40,316 bases of DNA, taken from the NCBI GenBank assembly GCA_902651635.1, contig CACRSC010000058.1, positions 149,754-190,069 on the forward strand, read 5' to 3'. This DNA comes from Mastigamoeba balamuthi. Its lineage: Eukaryota; Evosea; Mastigamoebida; Mastigamoebidae. The notes beneath the pieces are model-generated. The model saw only the letters and a program-made list of their open reading frames with translations, was not told the origin of the DNA and did no database searches. The position numbers were made by a program, and so were the translations under genes. Within the stretch, counting starts at the first letter, position 1. Each line of letters starts with the position of its first letter. Shown piece after piece: positions 19,577 to 30,615 of the stretch.

Positions 19577-21928
19577 TCAGTCAGCTCCAGAATGAGGGAG
19601 TATCACACCTCCATAGTGGTCTGAGGGCCACAGGGGCAGCTTCGGGCTCTGATCTCCAGCCGCCAGTCCCTCTGCCTCTGCTCCTGCCTTTTCCAGGCTC
19701 ACGCCAGGGACCTGCTCAGTTCCGATCCTCCGGACCTCCCTCGCCGCGCAGCGCTGCGAGCGCAGCAGCACCCTGTCGAGCCTGGCCCTCCGCGTGGACC
19801 CAAGAGCCCCCGTCATCCCGTTCCCCTGGGGGTCGAACGTCACCCCGCCGTCGCCACCGCCTTCCCCAGCGTGCAGCAGAGGCCACAGGTCGGCGTAGCC
19901 CTCCGGGAGGCCCGCGTCCTCGGGGCCGTCGCCGAAGTTGAAGTCGCCGGCGATCACGGCGTCGGGGCTCTGCTGCGCGAGCGCCGCCATGCACGCCAGC
20001 TGCGCGCGGCGCCACTCCGAGTCCTCGGGGAACGACTCGAGGTGCGCCGTGACCACTGCGAGGCTGCGGTTGCCCTCGAACTCAAACAGAGCAGCAATGG
20101 CCCTGCCCAGAGCGGTCAGAACGCCGCCCCAGCAGTGCACGAGCGCCGCACCTCCTGCAGAGCCTCGAGGGGAGCTCCGTGACCGTCAGCGCGGCGGCGG
20201 GCACCCTCGCCAGCATCACCGTGCCGTAGGGCGTCACCGTGTCTCCGACGCAGTCGCTGATCCAGTACGAGTCGCGCACCCACGCCGTCGCCAGCAGCTG
20301 AGCGAGGAACGGGGCTGCGAGGGCCCGCGAGACAGCGGCGCGGCTCGTGAGGCCGCGCACTCAAGCTCTGGTGCGGGGGGAGGAGAGGGCGCACGGGTGA
20401 CCTCCTGCAGGCAGACGACGTCGGGGTCCTCGGCGCGGACGACGTCGAGCAGGCGCGGGTGCCGAAGGGCCCCGTGCGCGTTCTCGTGGAAGAGGACGTT
20501 GTACGTGACGACCCGCAGCGACCCGGGGGCCCGCAGAGGCCCGCGGCGCCCGGCCCTCTGCCACCTGCGCAGCGGCGCCCCGCAGAACTCCTGCGGGTCC
20601 GCGGGCTCTGTCCTCGCCGCCGCTGCGTCCGGGGTCAGCGCCACGGCCGCCGGCCGCGGTCTGTTGGCCTCCATCTGCTCGCGAGTGGTGACTCTGGTGG
20701 CGACGCTCCTGAGCGACGCGCAGTCGAAGACTGAGAGCGCGGCGCCCAACTCGCTCTTCGACGAGTCATGAGAGGCCCTGTGGCGCGTCAGCGGCACTGC
20801 CGGGAGCTCAGGGGGCACAGGAGGCCCGCGGGAGGCCGCGGAGGGGACCGCAGACACGGTGGACGGCGTGCAGAGCTGTCCCCCACGAGCACCGACCAAC
20901 CGTGCAGCCCGTAGTCGTCTCCGGCGACGCCCCGGGGGCCACAGCAGATCCGCGGGTCCCACGCGCGCTCGCATGCGCGGCTGTAGCCCCACCACATCGT
21001 CCTGGGGGTCCACGCGAGGCGGTCCAGGAGGCCGTCGGCCCCGACGTAGAAGACAGCGGCGAGGCCGCCGGGCGAGCAGCACGCCAGGGGCCGGCACGGC
21101 GACGCGGGCGGGGCGCAGCACGCGGCGGTGAGGTCGACGTGGCACCAGGGGCCGCCGGGGAGGCGCCTGTAGGCCTCGTGGACGTGCCCGTTCGAGGAGA
21201 CGAAGAACACGTGGGCCGCCTGGCCGGTGGCGCAGCTCCCCAGGGGCCCGCAGGCCTCGGGCAGCGCCAGCGCGGCGCTCAGGTCCTCGGGGACGCCCGC
21301 GCACATGGCCGCGAGGTCGACGCGGGCGTGGAGGACGCGGCCAGAGGGGCGGCAGACGACGCAGAGCTCAGCGGCGCCTGCGAGCGGGTGCAGAGCGACA
21401 GAGCGCGCCGAGAGACCCGCGGGGAGCCGCACAACGGTGCAGCGCGCCACGTCAGCAGCGAGGGGCGCGTGGAGCACGCAGACACCCCCGACGCAGGGCA
21501 CAGCGAAGAGGGCGCCGCGGGGGCAGGGCGCGCTGAGATCCCCGGGGGGAGGGGCGCCGATCAGAAGAGGGCGCGGTAGAAATAAAAACAAAGTGCAATT
21601 GATGGGCGGACCTCGCGGGCTGGCACGCGGGCAGCGCACTCACTGGCGCGTCTGCGGCCACCTGGAGCTCCTCCCACTCGCCCCCAGCGAGCCCTGAGTG
21701 TCGGGTGAGCGGGCGGGGCAGCGCCAGAGGGGAGCAGCCGAGAGGCGGACGGAAGAGGGCGAGCGAGGGCCCGCGGACGACGAGGGCGTGGAGGCCGCAG
21801 GGCTCAGCCACGACGTCGACTGGCAGCTGCAGCGGCATCGCCAGCGCGCGGCTCGAGGTCCCGGAGCAGGCGACCGCGCACGAGCGCGAGAAGAGGTGGA
21901 GGTCGCTGGCAGGCGGGAGACACTGCAT
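19577..21928 (-). CDS. Lectin-like beta-propeller fused to a TDP2-like endonuclease/exonuclease/phosphatase domain
   Basis: Model: exons 21612-21928, 20858-21532, 20395-20777, 20152-20314, 19577-20102, closing at 687 residues. The N-terminal ~330 residues look like blades of a fucose-lectin/PLL-type propeller: AAHVFFVSSNGHVHEAYRR, PWCHVDLTAAC and LAAVFYVGADGLLDRLAW. After a linker, the C-terminal half has the EEP-fold order seen in TDP2: VVTYNVLF (Asn), DVVCLQEVTPPFLAQLLA (Glu, restored across the splice), VRDSYWISD, LAVVTAHLES, DAVIAGDFNFGDG (Asp/Asn), DRVLLRS and WPSDHYGG (Ser-Asp-His). The catalytic set therefore appears complete. The EEP part is firm. That both halves form one protein rests on the splice at 20778-20857, which closes in frame; an alternative is two adjacent genes, with the EEP starting at the Met near 20672. 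Confidence 0.72.
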
Positions 21929-23259
21929 CGCAGTCGCTGGCTGCTCGTTGTGAGGCGTAGAATGTTAAACAGAATGAAAAATATCTGCTCAGATTCCCAC
22001 AAATATCAAGACGATTGATTTGGTGGGCAGAGCTGTAGAGTGCGCTCCACAAACGAAGGTGCGATTGCTGCCTACCTGCGATGGGATGGCCGCTGTACCT
22101 CGTCGTCATGGGCCTCGGAAGCTCCATCACTGCATGCGCCTCAACGCGACCAACCCGCACGCTCTACGGGAAGTTTGCACTTGTGGGCGCCTCGCAGGCA
22201 TCGGCCCTTGGCGACGCCTCGTCAAGCATTCGGTTCTTATAGACGGAGCTGTTGCGCGATGGTCGTAGGCAGGGGCCGAACGAAGTAGGGGCTTGAGTCA
22301 GTCGTTGCTGCCGCTGAGGACCGCAAGTGCGCGAGCTGACGGTGTTGGACTGCAGCCGTCCCTGGAGCCGTGGAGCTCGAGCTGGGCGGAACGGGCTCGG
22401 GGCTCGAGGGCGAGTAGGTCGCGCTGCTCTCACAGGGCTTCCCTGCGCGCTCCCGTGACGCGCTCGGGCTGCACACGACACACAGCAGCTCGTCTCCCGA
22501 GGTCGCCGCACTTCTCGCCCGCGAGCAAAGTGCCGGGTGCGTGTGCTGTGCCCGCACGCTCTCCGCGGAGGACAACGCTTCCGCAGCGACGCTTCTCACA
22601 GGCGCTAAGGGCCCCACCTGTGCGCGGGCGGTAGGACGGCCCTGCTCCTCTCTTGCAAGTACACACCAGAAATGCCCGAGGAGTCGGGGGGGGGAACACG
22701 CCCCTTCGTAATGCCGGGCGGGCTGGTCAGCACTCCCCTCGTTGCCTCGCAGAGGCTCCGCGGAGCCCTTATTCGATTCCCGCGTGCCCGCAACGCACCC
22801 TACGAGAGGGAATGAGAGTGTTCGACACCGATGACATCAATTGAGATAAACGTGGTGCCTTACCTGCCATGTGGGGCGACTCGGACTCGGGGCTGCCGCC
22901 CCTCCCGGCCCGCCTCTCGAGCGAGTCCACACGACCGCGCACCGCTCACAAGGTCCGCGGACCTCGAATGTAAACAGCACAGCGGTCCCGTAAGTGCTGA
23001 CTTCGGGAAAAAACAGCGAGGATGTCGTGCGTAGCATAAAGGGGGTTAAGTAAAGCTTCAGATGATGATACCCAATAGTCAGATCTTGCTGACGACGAAC
23101 TCAAGCCCACACAACATACTGATGAAGCTGTCTTTTTGCCCCTTCGACTCGTGGGGCCGCACCCTGACCTACTGAGGCCGTCAGATCTCCCTCCAATTCG
23201 GCTCAATACTTCATATCCTCATAGCTCATCTCCCAGCCTTACGCCGTACCATGAAAACA
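21929..23259. other. Intergenic region upstream of the lectin-EEP gene
   Basis: About 1.3 kb with mixed composition and no recognised gene. The plus-strand frame 23079-23310 without a Met (DELKPTQHTDEAVFLPLRLV ... YGPRGCGLYAAL) reads more like protein than its neighbours and could be a decayed fragment, but no family is recognised. A tRNA-like B box near 22770 fails stem pairing. Confidence 0.35.
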
Positions 23260-24447
23260 TCAGAAGCTACGGTCCTCGAGGCTGTGGACTCTACGCGGCA
23301 CTGTGATCCCTCGTTGTTGAGCGCGTCTCGACGTTGTTGAGACTGTTTCTTTTCCTGTCCGGAGAGTGGTCTCGAAAGACAGTGCCAGCAGGGCTGCTGC
23401 TTCACAGGTCGTCTCCTCAGGTGAACGGAACTGCAAGTGCGCTGTGAGGCAGTGAAGGAGCTGGCGATGGACGAGCGGTGGCCTACTCAGCAGCTTGCAG
23501 AGGTTGGAGTGTGCGTTGCGGTCGCCCCCTCCCTCCACTGAATGTGTGCACCTCACGTCAAACCCACGGCAGCACAGGATGGCAGTCGCACCAATGCCCA
23601 CAACAGCAGCTGCGCCGTTCGCCCCGATGGTGAGGACAGGCCCGCCAGTGCCTCCGTGCCAGAGCGACATGGCGACACGGAACGTGCCCCTCTGCTGGTC
23701 GACCTCTGTGACGCGCCCCACCGAGAGCGTGATGCCCCCGACGCGGAAGAACGAGGCCACGAGGGAACCAAAATTCATCTGTTCCACGTACTCGGGCTCC
23801 TCTGGGCTGTCGCGGAGCAGTGCCTGGGCGCTGCCGGGCAGCGAGGCGTGGTTCTCGGCGATGAGCTCGGGGACGGCCTCGCCGGCGTAGCAGATGGCAG
23901 CGACCATGTCGCCCACAGACGGCGGCCTGTCCGCAAGCCCAAGGCCGCGGGGCGGTGTGTCGACGGGCTCGACGGGAAGCAGCGTGACAGTGGTGGCGTC
24001 GCCGAGCTTGCTGCGGGGCGCGGGCCCGAGGCGCATGCGGGTGCCCGACTCGAGGGCCACGTCGTCGTCGACGAGCGACCCGCTGGAGGCGTAGAACTTG
24101 TCGTAGCCCGACTGCTCCACGAGGCGGCGGCTGAGGTGCAGGGCTGTGACGAAGAGAGTCTCGGAGGTCCCGCCGGGCGCCGTGGTCGTCGTGAGGTAGA
24201 ACCCCGTCGTGCTGCACTGGGCAACGCCCGAGTAGACCACGCGGTAGACCAGTTGGCGCGCTGCGGAGAGCGCCGATGAGTGCGCTCGGGCAAACTGCAG
24301 CTCGGCTGCTGTGCAGTGCGGGCCAACGTAGAACGAGTTGAGCGACCAGTTGAACGGAATCGGGCGTGACCACGCAGGGCCACCGGGGAGCTCGTGTAGG
24401 ACGAGGCCCAAGTAGGGCGCTCGAGGAGGCTTGGGGGTGTCCCACAT
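23260..24447 (-). CDS. Trypsin-fold protein, probable serine-protease homologue with Thr at the nucleophile position
   Basis: Open frame of 395 codons. The core resembles chymotrypsin/trypsin-fold proteins: TGFYLTTTT...TLFVTALHLS, where His matches the catalytic histidine of the TAAHC motif; a central segment with DDDVALESGT; and SLWHGGTGGPVLTI followed by AAVVGIGA, which matches the GxSGGP loop with Thr in place of Ser. If correctly aligned, hydrolytic activity is doubtful. No signal peptide is evident at the chosen Met. The last ~100 residues look unlike protein, and a donor-like GTGAGGTG after CRGFD (about 23550) suggests a 3' intron, so the C-terminus is uncertain. I do not recognise a close family. 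Confidence 0.5.
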   Translation of the reverse strand: MWDTPKPPRAPYLGLVLHELPGGPAWSRPIPFNWSLNSFYVGPHCTAAELQFARAHSSALSAARQLVYRVVYSGVAQCSTTGFYLTTTTAPGGTSETLFVTALHLSRRLVEQSGYDKFYASSGSLVDDDVALESGTRMRLGPAPRSKLGDATTVTLLPVEPVDTPPRGLGLADRPPSVGDMVAAICYAGEAVPELIAENHASLPGSAQALLRDSPEEPEYVEQMNFGSLVASFFRVGGITLSVGRVTEVDQQRGTFRVAMSLWHGGTGGPVLTIGANGAAAVVGIGATAILCCRGFDVRCTHSVEGGGDRNAHSNLCKLLSRPPLVHRQLLHCLTAHLQFRSPEETTCEAAALLALSFETTLRTGKETVSTTSRRAQQRGITVPRRVHSLEDRSF

Positions 24448-24780
24448 TCGAAGCGGCAGCTCAAACAGGCCCCAAACTAACTTCTGTGCTGTGCAGATAG
24501 GCCCACAACAATTGATTCTTTCCAGCGAATCTGCTCAGATTGGTACGTATCGCACACATACGTAGGTTCCGCGGAAGCTCTACCAGTCCCCCACTGAATT
24601 GGAGGCAATTGGGGGTACAGAGTTGACCCGGAGTGTTTCCGAGGTGAGAATCCGAAGCTGAAGCTGTGCCCGATTCTAGTGTCCCTCCACCGCATCACCA
24701 GAGACACGTGATCCTCAGCAGAAGATGGGTTTTTCTATTCAGTATGCTGCTAGTAGAGTGCCGTTGCTAAGGGAAATGCT
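24448..24780. other. Intergenic region between the trypsin-fold gene and gene C
   Basis: About 330 bp, upstream of the trypsin-fold gene and downstream of gene C (both minus strand). No gene or repeat seen. Confidence 0.4.
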
Positions 24781-26451
24781 TCAGATGAAGAGGACCTCGT
24801 AGGGCTGCCCCGCGACCATGTACTCCTTCCCTCCCCACGAGATGTCCGCGCCACCGCCCAGATGGTTGCCGGCCTTGCCGATGGTCATGACGCCGTTGTA
24901 CATGACCCTCGCCACCCACAGCGGCTGGCCTCCCACGTCCGTGCCGGCGCTCCCCCCGTTGAGCACGTAGCCCGGGTACACGGTCACCCACCTCGGCGCA
25001 GGCCCCACCAGCACCTCGAACGTCCCCGAGGAGACCTCGTTCCCGCCATACGCTCCGACTGCTCGCTAGGTCAGCACGAGAGAAGCTGGCACAACTTCGA
25101 GCGTACAGAAACCGCCGCTGAAGGCCTTGCCAGGGACCAGCGAGCCCTGGATCTGCGCACGGGCGACGTACATGGGGCCGTTGACGTTGCGATCAAAGCC
25201 GCCCTCGATGGCGCCCTCGGGGATGACCCCGTCAGTGACCTTGACCCACCTGGCGCCAGAGGCACTGCGTGCGTTATGTGAGAACATGAACATCGGGTGG
25301 GCGGTCGCTTACACGATGGGAAAGTCGGCGTTGTTCTGGAGGCCGCAGATGCCGTCGCCAGCGTCGTCGGACCTCGCGAGGCGGATGTAGCCCTGCTCAC
25401 CCCAGCCGCTGCTCCACGAGTTCCGGACGAGCCAGTAGGCGACGCCGTTGTCGACGCCGTAGCCCACGATCAGCACCTCGTGGTTGGTGTTGGGCGAGCA
25501 GTCCGACTGCAGGATTCCAGACTGATAGAACCGGAAGCCCTCGCCCGCGTTGAGGGCGATCTCGACGGGCTGCTGGGCGACAGCGCTCTTGAGCTTCCAT
25601 CCCTCGACGCCGTGGGGCAGCGTCACCCATCCCGCGAGCCGGCAGTAGTTGTTCTGTGTCAGCAGGCAATAGGACTGCTGCTGCGCCTTGTAGGGGTAGT
25701 CCACCGCCCTGCTGAGCCCGCGGGTGCCAGCCGCCCACCTGTAGACACTGTGGGATGTCGTCAGCAACGGTCATGAGCGGGGGAATGGGTGGGCTCACTT
25801 GGTGCCCCAGCCGCCCTTGCAGCCGTTGTTTCCGGTCGACGTGGTGCAGTCGAGGGCGTTCTGCTGGCTGAGGGCCCACAGAGTCCCCGTCTGGATCTTG
25901 CACGAGCCCTCGATGGCCGCAGTCGACGCGAAGGTGTAGCACGACCCGCAGCCGCCCTGCTGCAGCACGGGGTTCACGGCCCCCTCGACCCTCCAGTCCA
26001 CAGAGTCGGGTGCTGCGACGACGCTGCGCCCTGACACGTGGCGGGCCTCGCGCACTGTCTCGTTGGGGACGCTGGCAGAGACGTCTTCGGGAACGCGGCT
26101 GCCGGCCATGAGGGACAGGAACTCGTTTGCGGTGAGGTCGCCGAAGTGGTTCATGGCGAACGTGGCGCGGCCCTGGTGCTTCTGGTTGAGCTGCGCGACG
26201 ATCTGCTCGTTGCTGAGGAAGACGCCGAGTCTGTGGCTGTGCTCGTCGGCCGTGTAGACCTTGCCGTGCGTGCGGGCCCACACGCTGAACCTCGTGTGGT
26301 CGTGCGGCGTGGGAACGAGCCCTGCACAACGCAAACAAACATTTAAAAAAAGCCATACAGTGATTTGTTAGGCGAAGGAGGGAACAGAAGGCACACCTCG
26401 GGCAAGCAGGGCGAGGAGAGCAACAAAGAGCAAAGGCGATGCTTGAGTCAT
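24781..26451 (-). CDS. Papain-like cysteine protease with C-terminal DM9/DUF3421 domain, gene C
   Basis: Exons (minus): 26397-26451, 25799-26321, 25313-25747, 25107-25264, 24781-25058: 482 residues. Signal peptide MTQASPLLFVALLALLARG. Propeptide EHSHRLGVFLSNEQIVAQLN and MNHFGDLTANEF. Peptidase QGGCGSCYTF (Cys146), NHEVLIVGYG and RNSWSSGWGEQG; the residue after the catalytic Asn-Ser-Trp is Ser instead of Gly, a mild change. DM9 region: PEGAIEGGFDRN...YVARAQIQ...VPGKAF, then PGYVLNGGSAGTDVGGQPLW...TIGKAG and QPYEVLFI. Splice phases match genes A and B. It lies in opposite orientation to A and B, which points to a local inverted duplication, and is divergent from papain gene F. Confidence 0.92.
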
Positions 26452-27680
26452 GAGGATTGGTGTGCTCACTGTATGTTAAACTGTGATGAACGACGTCGCG
26501 CAGATCTCGGTATACAACCGACAATCTACAACGGGCAAACCGACAAGAAAATGAAAGAGTGACGTATGAAGGTGCATTTTTACGATAACGATGAGAAATT
26601 CACCCTTCTTTCTCGGTTTTCCACCCGCACTTGTGCTTTTTCCTGCCGAAGGAACAGAACGAAGGTGCACTCAATTGCTCAGCTGCTTCGGCGCGTGGTG
26701 AAAGGTGCACCCCGTTGTTCTTCCGCCGAGCGTCTCTGCGGCGGCTGAGGCCTGCAGGCGGAGGTGAATGCAGGCACTACTGGCTCGATGCCCCATCGTT
26801 GCCTTGAGCCCTAAAAGTGTTCGTGCGTCTGCAGTGCCCCAAGCATCCTCGGGTCATCCTGGCTGATGAGCGGTTGCTACGGAAGTGAAGTCAAGTACAC
26901 GCGGCGCGCCCCCTTCAATTACCTGCACACCAATTCAGGCCCCCGTGTTCCACTCAGATTCCCACCACTTGACGAAGACGGTCGTGCCGCTATGCAGTCC
27001 CAATTCCGCCAGAATAATTGCGTCTGCGGTTCAGGGCACCTGGGGGAAGTCCAAGGATGCACACACAGGTATCACTGCGCGAGCACAACGCTGATTCTGC
27101 CCGAAAACCCTCTCGCAGCCCTTCGTGTTGGGTTTCCACCTACCCAGCAGTGCCCCGGCGACCGAAGAAAACTGTGGCGAGCAGCAGCACCTACCACCAC
27201 GAGGTTACCCTCGAATTCTAAAGGGACTGAGGTGCTGCGGCAGTTTTTCACTCGACGTTGGCTCCCGGTGATCTTACTTATGAAGCACATCTCGATACCC
27301 GATTTTTGCTCTTTCAGATTTGACCAAAAAGCGATTGCTTCTTCCACCATCTTGGCAGCGAGTCAGCTCAGCTCGAATAAGTTGTGCAGGAGCAAGCTTA
27401 CCCCCTTGTTGCCCAGTGCCAGAGATACTTGCCGTGCGAGCCATTCGCCGGGGGAACTCAGGCTTTGTCGACAGTGGGCAACTGCACAATGCACCCAGGA
27501 AAACAACCCAGTGTGTTGAGAAACGTCCCAGAAAAGAAGCGAGGACATTCTCGCTTTTCTCCTTATGTCAACAGTCGCCCACAACCCCGCACCTCTCAAC
27601 CCCAGCGACCCCCTCGCTTCACGGCACCGAACACAATTTCACTCTGTTTTTCACCGCAAAACAGCACAGCCAAAAAACGG
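26452..27680. promoter_or_regulatory. Divergent intergenic region between genes C and F
   Basis: About 1.2 kb between two divergent secreted-protease genes, so promoters for both are expected. A 217-codon plus-strand frame (26866-27519) is present, but its composition is unlike the neighbouring genes and no family fits, so it is not called. It overlaps probable promoter DNA of gene F. Confidence 0.4.
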
Positions 27681-29999
27681 ATGGCTCTCCACACACTTTT
27701 GTGGGCTCTTTCGCTCACCGCCATCTGCGTGGCTGCTGGGCACGGCACGTCTCTGGACATCGCCGGTGTCCGCCAGCTCTGGGTAGGCAACGCCATCATC
27801 TTCGCAGACAACCGGCAGAACCTCACAGTCTTCACTACAGTCCCAGTGGAAACAACAGAACGGAAAGGCGTACCCGACTTCCGAGGGTGCGTCGGTTCTC
27901 CCGCAGCACCCCCAGCGATGGTCTGATTCGCACTTCATGGTCAGATGCCCAGAGAATGGTTGTGTTTGAGGAGAACATCGGGAGGATCAAGAGGCTCTCA
28001 GCCGAAATGCCCCACACAGAATTCGGCCTCACCAAGGTGCGGGTTGGGTGGGCATGCACCCGGTACCAAATACAATTCCCCTCATCCACCTTGCCCTTGC
28101 GCTGCAGTTCGCCGACCTCACCAAGGAGGAGTTTGCCGCGCGTTACCTCAACGCTGGTGAGTGGTCCTCACCTGCGTTTGTTTGGCTCACTGCCGCACAC
28201 TCGTACGCACAGACGTCCCCAAGGGCCTCTCCAAGCTCGAGGCGCACCTTAGTCGGAAGGTCACTCGCCCCGTCGCGGACCTGCCGTCCAGCTGGATCGC
28301 GCCCACCGTTACTCCTGTCCGCGACCAGGGTGAGCCCCACTGCCGCACTTCACTCCCCATATCGCGGACCCCCCATTGACACTGTGCACTGCAGGGCACT
28401 GCGGGAGCTGCTGGGCGTTCGCGACCACGGCCGTGATGGAGTCGGCGTGGTTCGGGAGCACCGGGAACATGACGCAGTTCTCGACGCAGCAGCTCGTCGA
28501 CTGCGACACGTCCAGCCACGGGTGCAAAGGCGGCAGCGCGCGCTCGCCCTACGACTACGCTATCGGTCTCAGCGGTGCAGGCGGCGGCCTCGAGACGGAG
28601 GAGGACTACCCGTACACGGCGGAGGACGGCAAGTGCGTCTACGATGCAAGCAGGGCCGTGGGCAGATTCTCGCACGTCTTCTTTGTCGACTTCGTCGAGG
28701 ACAAGGTCGACTCGGACCTCTTCGAGAACGGGCCTCTCTCGTTCGGCCTCGACGCCACCGTGCTGCAGCTCTACAAGTCGGGCGTCATCGAAGACAGTGA
28801 GCAGCAACTCCGTTGTTCTCGTCATCTTCTGCCAATTGATGTTTACTCCGCTTTGCCCCGCAGCCCCCGAATGCCTCAACCAAGCGAACCACCTTGTCGT
28901 GCTGATCGGATGGGGAACGGATGCCAACGGCCAGTACTGGGTCGTCAAGGTCAGCCCTCCATTTAGCAACTCGTTGCCGCTGACGGCAGCGGGAACAGAA
29001 CTCGTGGGGCGAGAGCTGGGGAGAGAAGGGGTGGTTCCGCATCAGGCGCGGCGTGGGAGCATGCGAGATGGCTGCCGGACCTGCGGTGGGCATCACTGTG
29101 GACCCGTGCGTGCCGACGACGCCCGAGTGCAAGATCGAGTGCGGCGAGGAGTACGACGGCTGCAGCAAGTACGTCAGGTGCGGCGTCTGCAAGCAGGAGG
29201 GCATCACGTGCGGCGTGGACCACACGTGCATCGACGACTGGTACGACGGGCCCAACGTCAGGCCCGATCTCGGCACTCTCACGACAGTCAGCCCGTCCTT
29301 CCCCTACGCGTTCTTCAAGTTCGATGTACTGCAGACATTGTTGCCCTCCAAAGCACACTGACACCCGACTCCCAGTCTCGGAGTGCAATGAATGTGGACG
29401 AGGCGGGCTGGATCTCGACGATGTGCTTCCTGAACTACAGCTTCGTCCCCGAGTTCGGGGCTCCCTGGGAGAAGACCGTGGTCTCCCTGGCGGGGTACCT
29501 GGGCATCTGGAACAGCACGTACCACTGGTACGCCAAGATTCCCATGTCCGAGGACAACGCGCTCCTCGAGGCCACCGCGTGGTGTTCCTACGGCCTCGCC
29601 CACAAGTACTTCCCGGGGCACAACGACACAGCCCGCTACCTGATGTTCCGGTACGAGGCATCTGCCAGCTCGGGCTCCATCCGGGCCATCAACGACGACA
29701 CCGACACCATCGGCGTGGTGCAGAGGGTTTCGGCCAACGAAGCAGCCAAGATTGCGGTGACTGTTGCGGGCCACAACCTGGGCAGCATCCGGTGCACAGC
29801 TGCGTACTCGGTGCTGGACCGCTTTGGAGACGAGTGGGCAGACGTGCACGAGACGAGGATGCAGGGCGAGCACGACAGCTGGTTCTTGGCTCTGGAGATG
29901 CCCGCTGCCGGGCGCGTGCTCGAGGCCAAGGTGGGCTGCCAGGCAGGGACTGGGGCGATGGTGTGGACCACGCAGAAGTACCTTTTCCAGTCGCTGTGA
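27681..29999 (+). CDS. Papain-family cysteine protease with Cys-rich and unknown C-terminal extension, gene F
   Basis: Exons 27681-27869, 27953-28036, 28108-28156, 28213-28329, 28395-28796, 28864-28949, 28999-29325, 29376-29999: 625 residues. Signal peptide MALHTLLWALSLTAICVAAG. The splice of exon 1 to 2 recreates an ERFNIN pattern (ERKGRMVVFEENIGRI), followed by KFADLTKEEF. Full catalytic set: DQGHCGSCWAF (Cys152, with canonical Trp), ANHLVVLIGWG (His290), KNSWGESWGEKGW (Asn310). After the peptidase, residues ~330-385 are Cys-rich (CKIECGEEYDGCSKYVRCGVCK). The final ~230 residues have conserved-looking Trp/Tyr positions (AGWISTMCFLNYSF, WNSTYHWYAKIP, AGHNLGSIRCTAAY) but match no domain I know; beta-rich by appearance. 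There is no DM9 domain. Its exon plan differs from genes A-E, so it is a separate papain lineage within the cluster. Confidence 0.9.
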
Positions 30000-30615
30000 G
30001 GGTCTCCGATGCAGCATGCGAGTCTCGACCCAGCAGAAAAATTCTCAATGGTGCAAGGGTCAATGTGGCGTGCTGGCCATTTCTCAGATGACTCTCTGCA
30101 TTCTGTGCTGCCCTGAGAGTTATCCTCCAGAAGCAAAGGAGCAGTTATATTTATGATTGCTTGAAAACTGACATAGATGGTGAACAGTGTCATACACGAG
30201 AAGAACCTCGAGGGCCGGGGTCGGTCAGACAACCAGAGCATACAGACGGGCATCACACAACTTCAGACGCCCTCCAGATTGGCTGAATTGAACGAAATCT
30301 AAATTCTGGTTCTGCAATTTGGTGGAGAGGTTGCTTTCTCTGCGCGCGCGGCTGTGACTCAGCGTGACGTCGCACGCAGTTCCGTGTGGCTGTCCCGCAC
30401 TTTTTTGGCGTAGCGAGAGTCGTCGTGGCGCTAGTGGCTGTCGGAGAAGAGAACACCGTGATTTCATCGGGGTCAGCGCGGTGGGGGAGCGAGCCAGGCC
30501 AGGGCCTTTCGATACGCTGATGCCCAAGAGGACCGCACAGTCACGTTTGCTCGCGGCCGCCGAGTCCCCCGGGCCCCCGACCACCGCGGGCGACAGTGCC
30601 TGAACGCCCTCCACG
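30000..30615. other. Intergenic region downstream of gene F
   Basis: About 600 bp with no recognised gene; the inverted-repeat arm begins at or before its right end. Open frames on the minus strand are not family-like. Confidence 0.4.

Noticed and set aside
20672-21928. Lectin-like and EEP parts as two separate genes
   Set aside because: Not excluded, but the in-frame splice and open EEP frame upstream of its first Met favour one gene; kept as a stated alternative.
22690-22790. Second tRNA-like candidate with TTCGATTCC
   Set aside because: A partial acceptor stem can be drawn, but the T-arm stem (CCTTA against CCCGC) fails.
26866-27519. 217-codon plus-strand frame between genes C and F
   Set aside because: No signal peptide, domain or homologous pattern; composition resembles intergenic DNA and it occupies a probable promoter.
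27870-27952. Alternative splice of gene F exon 1 using the donor at 27887 and acceptor at 27906
   Set aside because: It would need a 20-nt intron and breaks the ERFNIN spacing; the 83-nt intron restores ERKGRMVVFEENIGRI.
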